This document shows, one piece after another, positions 7,722-11,650 of a stretch of 11,650 nt of DNA. The stretch lies in assembly GCA_020430865.1 (NCBI GenBank), contig JAGQIY010001188.1, positions 1-11,650 on the forward strand. The letters run 5' to 3'. Source of the stretch: Myxococcales bacterium (GTDB lineage: Bacteria; Myxococcota; Polyangia; Polyangiales; Polyangiaceae). The stretch's first letter is position 1. Each line of letters begins with the position of its first letter. Under the pieces are notes generated by a model that was not told where the DNA came from, did not search any database, and saw only the letters and a list, made by a program, of their open reading frames with translations. The position numbers and the translations under genes are program-made.

Positions 7722-10091
7722 TCAGAAGGTTTCCGTGTGGCAAATTGCGGTGTTGTCTCCGAACTGGGAGGCCACGGCGTTTGAAGGGCGGAGCGCTTCC
7801 ACCCGGCGCGCCCACTCGTCTGGTAGCTCGAAGCGGTGCTCGCACACCAGGAGGGTCAGCTTCGAGAGACTCGCCGTCTTCAGCTGGACCCGGAGCGGCT
7901 GACGAGAGCTCCCCAGGTAGAGCCAGCGCTGCCAGCCACTCGGCGCGGATTGGGCTGCGCCCAGGGACCCTCGCACCAGTCTTGGTTCGGCGACTCGACT
8001 CTCCCCGCTGCTGAGCTCGAAGCTGAGCTCGACCGAGCTGCCCTGGGGCAGGTTGAGGCTCACGGCCTCGGTCCACACCTGGCGTCGCAGGTCGAACTCG
8101 TAGCGAACACCATCAGGAAATGCCTCGCGCCTCACCAGGCGTAGGCCGGAGCGGATCGGGCTGTGCCAGTCGCTCGGGCCGCTCGCCGTCTGGTCGAGCC
8201 AGCCGCCGAGCCAGGGGAAGCTCGGCTCGCCCCAGCGATCGATCTCGAGCAGCTTCGCCAGTTTCTCGGGCACGGGCCCGTGGCTGGTGTCGACCAGAAC
8301 GCGGCCGCGCCTGCTGGTGACGTCGTAGGTGACGCCAACCGACGCGCGCTGCGGGACCTCGGGGGAGTAGGGCGTCTGGAGCAGTGAAACGCCGACACAC
8401 ACCACGAGAATGGCCAGGGTCCAGGGCAGCAGTCGCCGGCTCTGGGCGGGCATGAGCGCGAGCCAGCTGAGGCCCCAGAACAACCAGAGCGCGCCGAATG
8501 CAGGCAGGGCGATCAACCCCAGCGCAGCGTACAGCTGGATCAGTACCGGAAGCCAGAGTATTGCCACGCAGAAATTCAGGCACGCGCCCAGCCCCCAGAC
8601 CATCCACTGTAGGCCGCGGTGGCTCCTTCGCCGCTGCGAAAGTTCGAGGAGCGCGCTCGCCAGGCTGAGAAGCGCTAGACCCAGGCTGGGGAGGTAGGCG
8701 AGGTAGGCGGCTCCGGGCAGCAGGCCGAGCAACGTCACGGCGAGCAAGCCGAAGCAGATCCCGCTCGAGATGCTCTGCTCCAGGTTCGTGAGGCCGGGTG
8801 AGCCGCGATTCACGCCAGCTTGCCAGAGCAGCCAAGTCAGGCCCAGCCCAGCACCGGTCACCAAGATCCAGTCCGCGTGAGCGACCCACGGCGCAGGGAC
8901 CCGGCCCGTGTAGTGGAGCAAGGACTGCAGGCCCACACAGCACGCGGTGCTGACCAGCAGTCCGACGGCGACGTAGCCGAGCGTCGCGAAGAGGCTGCGC
9001 CATCGCACGCGCCTGCGTTGCCATGCGGCAATGAGGCAGGGACCGAGCAGGCCGAAGAGCGTCGCCCAGTAGCCAAGCCAACGGGGCAAGAAGACGACGG
9101 GGCCGCCCAGAAGATCGAAATAGTTGGGCTCTGCGGCGATCGGCCCAGCCTCCGGGGAGCCAGCCACGGCGTCGATCCCAGCCAGCGCGGCGTCCAGGTT
9201 GTCGAGGCCATGCTGCAGCGTTCCTCGATCGAGGTGTTCGAGGTCGTCGTGGCTGGTGTGATAGTGCTCGACGCCTTCGATGCACGCGAAGTTCAGCCCG
9301 CGCCGTCGCTCCCGCAGCGCTACGCTGAAGTCGGTGTCGTTGGGCAGCCTGCGGTAGATGCTCTGGAACAGTGAGCTGGTCAGGGGGTGCCGCGCGTGTC
9401 CTGCGTAGGCCGCGACCAGCGGTGCGTCGCCTGTCCCCGTCTCGAACAGCAGCATTGGGCCGCGGTTGCCCCGCGCCTCGAGGTTCACCACGTAGCGCAC
9501 GTCACGAAAGTCCTCATGGCGCGTGAACGCTCGCATCCCCAGCAGACCCGCTTCTTCTCCGTCGCTGAACAGCAGCACCAGGCGCTGCCTGGTCGGCGCT
9601 CGGTGGCGGAGAGCGCGGGCCAGTGCCAGCAGACTCGCGCTACCGATGCCGTCGTCCGCGGCGCCCTGTGCGGCGGGCACCGAGTCGTAGTGCGACGCCA
9701 GCAGGATGGAACCGCCGCTTGGATCGCTACCCGGGATGATGACGAAGAGATTGTCGACCTCGGCGCAGACCCCAGGCCTGCAGCTCAGGGCATGTTGCTG
9801 CCTGGGCGCGTACCCAAGTCTTCTCAGTTCCCGGAGGATCCGATCTCGGACCTCCCGGTTGCGATCGCTGCTCACCGGGTGAGGACCGACACCAAGGACC
9901 AGATCCAACGTCTCCGCGGCGCGCTCCGCGGACAGCTGCTCCGGCGCGGCATCGCGAGTCAGCGGAGCCGGAGGCTCGGTCGCCCTGAAGCTGAGCCCCA
10001 GCGCGAGCAGGCAAAGAGCCACGATCACGCAGAGGCGCAACGCTGCTTGCCAGGTCCAGGCGCAGCCAGGAGCTTCGCGGGTGGAGCGCAC
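7722..10091 (-). CDS. M28-family membrane metallopeptidase (ERMP1/Fxna-like)
   Basis: 789 residues, GTG start. Residues about 16-35 form a signal anchor. The M28 zinc aminopeptidase domain spans about 55-310. Its expected metal and catalytic residues are visible: His134 (ASHYDS), Asp146 as bridging ligand (AADDGIG), Glu179 as general base and Glu180 as ligand (DGEEAGLLG), Glu205 (VNLEARG) and His278 (HYHTSHDD). About eight hydrophobic helices follow between 338 and 573, then a soluble tail of some 215 residues. An M28 domain followed by a multi-helix membrane region recalls the eukaryotic endoplasmic-reticulum metallopeptidase 1 group. The catalytic domain would face the periplasm. The substrate is unknown; aminopeptidase activity is expected from the family. 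No strong Shine-Dalgarno precedes the GTG. It is divergent from thiC, with 273 bp between the starts. Confidence 0.88.
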   Translation of the reverse strand: MRSTREAPGCAWTWQAALRLCVIVALCLLALGLSFRATEPPAPLTRDAAPEQLSAERAAETLDLVLGVGPHPVSSDRNREVRDRILRELRRLGYAPRQQHALSCRPGVCAEVDNLFVIIPGSDPSGGSILLASHYDSVPAAQGAADDGIGSASLLALARALRHRAPTRQRLVLLFSDGEEAGLLGMRAFTRHEDFRDVRYVVNLEARGNRGPMLLFETGTGDAPLVAAYAGHARHPLTSSLFQSIYRRLPNDTDFSVALRERRRGLNFACIEGVEHYHTSHDDLEHLDRGTLQHGLDNLDAALAGIDAVAGSPEAGPIAAEPNYFDLLGGPVVFLPRWLGYWATLFGLLGPCLIAAWQRRRVRWRSLFATLGYVAVGLLVSTACCVGLQSLLHYTGRVPAPWVAHADWILVTGAGLGLTWLLWQAGVNRGSPGLTNLEQSISSGICFGLLAVTLLGLLPGAAYLAYLPSLGLALLSLASALLELSQRRRSHRGLQWMVWGLGACLNFCVAILWLPVLIQLYAALGLIALPAFGALWLFWGLSWLALMPAQSRRLLPWTLAILVVCVGVSLLQTPYSPEVPQRASVGVTYDVTSRRGRVLVDTSHGPVPEKLAKLLEIDRWGEPSFPWLGGWLDQTASGPSDWHSPIRSGLRLVRREAFPDGVRYEFDLRRQVWTEAVSLNLPQGSSVELSFELSSGESRVAEPRLVRGSLGAAQSAPSGWQRWLYLGSSRQPLRVQLKTASLSKLTLLVCEHRFELPDEWARRVEALRPSNAVASQFGDNTAICHTETF
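7730..7743. repeat. Strict copy of dispersed TTKCC-N4-GGMAA motif
   Basis: TTTCC-GTGT-GGCAA lies over the last codons of the M28 gene, next to the convergent gap. On the coding strand it reads TTGCC-ACAC-GGAAA and encodes part of Cys-His-Thr-Glu. The surroundings are AT-rich. Confidence 0.4.
8561..8574. repeat. Copy of dispersed TTKCC-N4-GGMAA motif (near match)
   Basis: TTGCC-ACGC-AGAAA (other strand TTTCT-GCGT-GGCAA) lies in the membrane region of the M28 gene, encoding Phe-Cys-Val-Ala. One arm mismatch. Confidence 0.3.
9018..9031. repeat. Strict, fully palindromic-arm copy of TTKCC-N4-GGMAA
   Basis: TTGCC-ATGC-GGCAA has perfectly complementary 5-bp arms. It lies in the M28 gene between membrane helices. 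Its codon phase differs from most other copies, so the match is not due to a shared peptide motif. Confidence 0.4.
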
Positions 10092-10169
10092 CGCCAGAAA
10101 CTACGCCAGAACCGGAGAGATTGGCGAATCGCCTACCGCTGCACGTCACGTCGCGTTACATTGCTCGCC
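10092..10169. promoter_or_regulatory. Divergent promoter region of M28 gene and thiC
   Basis: These 78 bp must hold the thiC promoter and at least part of the M28 promoter. A -10-like TTACAT at 10156-10161 would place the thiC transcript start just before the first stem of the riboswitch (10170). The matching -35 position is poor. I see no strong operator. Confidence 0.3.
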
Positions 10170-10271
10170 GTTGCTCGGGGCGCAGCCCCAGCGAGGCGAA
10201 AACGCCCCGCGAAGGCTGCTGAGAAGGACCCGTCGAACCTGATCCGGTTTGCACCGGCGTAGGGAAGCGAC
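10170..10271 (+). promoter_or_regulatory. TPP riboswitch (THI element)
   Basis: All parts of the thiamin pyrophosphate aptamer can be traced. P1 is GTTGCT (10170-10175) with AGCGAC (10266-10271), one G-U pair. P2 is GCAGCC (10182-10187) with GGCTGC (10214-10219). The P3 hairpin is GGCG-AAAA-CGCC (10195-10206). The pyrimidine-sensing CTGAGA is at 10219-10224. ACCC followed by GAACCTGATC covers about 10228-10244. The P5 stem is CCGG (10244-10247) with CCGG (10254-10257). The conserved CGTAGGGAAG closes the element. It lies about 95 bases before thiC, the classical target, and should switch thiC off when TPP is plentiful. Confidence 0.97.
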
Positions 10272-10276
10272 AGTTC

Positions 10277-11650
<1,374 letters not shown>

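Noticed and set aside
7713..7790. Promoter-like TAGACT followed by a GTG frame antisense to the M28 3' end
   Set aside because: The frame is only about 55 codons, has no domain, and no -35 box is visible; chance is more likely.
8113..9285. 390-codon reverse frame inside the M28 gene
   Set aside because: Same strand as the M28 gene but a different frame; Arg/Pro/Ala-rich shadow with no motif.

Overview
This is a GC-rich window (by eye about two thirds G+C) with GTG starts, a type VI secretion gene, a very long TPR protein, a small Cys-rich lipoprotein and a TPP-riboswitch-controlled thiC. The mix suggests a myxobacterium, most likely in the Polyangia (Myxococcota). This is an inference from style and gene types; no marker gene is present to settle it.

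Layout. (1) Bases 1-2681, + strand: the 3' part of tssM/icmF, the inner-membrane ATPase-like core of a type VI secretion system. It runs in from the left edge and ends early, without the usual extreme C-terminal domain. A hairpin plus a T6 run at 2791-2813 looks like its terminator, so this is probably the end of a T6SS operon. (2) Bases 2921-3777, + strand: a two-gene unit made of a membrane-anchored SH3-domain protein and a small Cys-rich lipoprotein. The stop of the first overlaps the GTG start of the second by 4 bp. (3) Bases 3876-7652, + strand: a 1258-residue protein that is almost nothing but TPR repeats. I count 36 consecutive units of about 34 residues. (4) Bases 7722-10091, - strand: an M28-family zinc aminopeptidase with a membrane-spanning C-terminal half, convergent with the TPR gene. 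(5) Bases 10092-10364: a divergent intergenic region holding a well-formed TPP riboswitch (10170-10271) and a pyrimidine tract that can pair with the thiC Shine-Dalgarno. (6) Bases 10365-11650, + strand: the 5' part of thiC, open at the right edge.

The genes do not form one pathway. tssM belongs to secretion, the SH3/lipoprotein pair to the envelope, the TPR and M28 proteins have unknown roles, and thiC makes the pyrimidine half of thiamin under feedback by TPP.

The least expected signal is a dispersed short partial palindrome, roughly TTKCC-N4-GGMAA. It occurs strictly three times and nearly so at four more places, on unrelated genes and in locally AT-richer patches. No single gene explains it, and it may be a genome-wide element. 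I see no defence island, CRISPR array, insertion sequence or obvious new multi-gene system.
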